Source: an uncultured Opitutia bacterium
Lineage (GTDB): Bacteria; Verrucomicrobiota; Verrucomicrobiae; Opitutales; UBA953
NCBI GenBank assembly: GCA_903859115.1
Contig: CAIOLH010000199.1
Location: 1-7,161, forward strand
Direction: 5' to 3'
DNA: 7,161 nucleotides
Shown: positions 6,867 to 7,161 of the stretch, one piece after another
Position numbering within the stretch: the first letter of the stretch is position 1
How the letters are laid out: each line of letters starts with the position of its first letter
The notes under the pieces: generated by a model
What the model was told of the DNA's origin: nothing
Seen by the model: the letters and a program-made list of their open reading frames with translations, nothing else
The model's database searches: none
Made by a program: the position numbers and the translations under genes

Positions 6867-7161
6867 ATGTCTTCACTAAAATATGTATCTAACCTTTGGA
6901 ATGACGCCGAAGTCGCCAAGCTCGATCCAGTCGGACGATTAGTTTATCGTTCGAACAAGTTGGGCGCCGACCAGCGCATCACCAACACCGGTGGCGGGAA
7001 CACTTCTTCGAAGACGACTGAAAAAGATCCGTTATCGGGCAAAGACGTACCCGTTTTATGGGTTAAAGGTTCTGGCGGCGATTTACGTACGTCTACCCGC
7101 GAAAATTTCTCCTCACTCTACCAAGACAAACTCATCGAATTACAAGCCGTGTATGCTGCAC
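6867..7161 (+). CDS. rhaEW: Bifunctional rhamnulose-1-phosphate aldolase/short-chain dehydrogenase (RhaEW type), 3'-truncated by window edge
   Basis: Only the first 98 residues are in the window; proteins of this family are close to 700 aa. The N-terminus shows the family signature: a LWN motif (residues 10-12), LVYRSNKLGAD (25-35), GGGNTS (42-47), EKDPLSG (52-58) and VLWVKGSGGDL (63-73). In characterised members, an N-terminal class II aldolase domain cleaves L-rhamnulose 1-phosphate, and a C-terminal short-chain dehydrogenase oxidises the released L-lactaldehyde to lactate with NAD+. The dehydrogenase half is not visible here, so that part is predicted from the family. The ATG at 6867 follows the kinase stop by 13 bp, in an AT-rich spacer without a ribosome binding site. 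The gene continues the operon and shows that it runs past the right edge. Confidence 0.88.
   Translation, partial: MSSLKYVSNLWNDAEVAKLDPVGRLVYRSNKLGADQRITNTGGGNTSSKTTEKDPLSGKDVPVLWVKGSGGDLRTSTRENFSSLYQDKLIELQAVYAA

Noticed and set aside
6623..6919. Minus-strand open frame of 98 codons spanning the kinase end and the next gene's start
   Set aside because: Both overlapped plus-strand genes are clearly recognised (VGGGC region of RhaB, LWN/LVYRSN of RhaEW), and the antisense product resembles nothing I know.
1..7161. Mobile elements, CRISPR arrays, tRNA or rRNA genes
   Set aside because: No transposase or integrase frame, no regularly spaced direct repeats, and no tRNA-like or rRNA-like segments were recognised; almost all sequence is explained by protein-coding genes.

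Overview
The window reads as a bacterial chromosome segment of moderate GC content, most likely from a Verrucomicrobiota/Planctomycetota-type (PVC) bacterium. That assignment is inference. It rests on the gene combination (a DeoR regulator heading an L-fucose/L-rhamnose type catabolic run that includes a RhaEW-like aldolase-dehydrogenase) and on the lack of recognisable Shine-Dalgarno sequences before any visible start. No marker gene settles the phylum.

Layout. Positions 1-1173 (+) hold the C-terminal three quarters of the lipid II flippase MurJ; its start lies off the left edge. Facing it, one base away, is a minus-strand gene (2020-1175) for an AmiD-like N-acetylmuramoyl-L-alanine amidase lipoprotein with a C-terminal peptidoglycan-binding domain. 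These two form a small cell-wall block. A 190-bp AT-rich divergent region (2021-2210) separates the amidase from the next gene. It holds candidate promoters in both directions with overlapping -10 elements, an operator-like palindrome and a perfect 7-bp stem-loop.

From 2211 to the right edge, five plus-strand genes are packed with gaps of 20, 1, -1 and 13 bp. They encode a DeoR-family repressor, an L-fucose isomerase superfamily protein, a stand-alone class II aldolase, a RhaB-type rhamnulokinase, and the first 98 residues of a bifunctional class II aldolase/short-chain dehydrogenase (RhaEW type). The spacing indicates one operon, probably autoregulated by the DeoR protein.

Expected working of the operon: a 6-deoxyhexose (L-fucose, L-rhamnose or both) is isomerised to the ketose, phosphorylated at C1 by the kinase, and split by a class II aldolase to dihydroxyacetone phosphate and L-lactaldehyde. 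The dehydrogenase half of the fused enzyme would then handle the lactaldehyde. Two features stand out. A fucose-type isomerase sits with a rhamnulose-type kinase and aldolase-dehydrogenase, and there are two class II aldolases in one operon. In PVC bacteria, related enzyme sets work with a bacterial microcompartment; no shell gene is present here, and the operon continues beyond the right edge. No RNA gene, CRISPR array, mobile element or clear intrinsic terminator was seen, and no gene-free stretch exceeds 300 bp.
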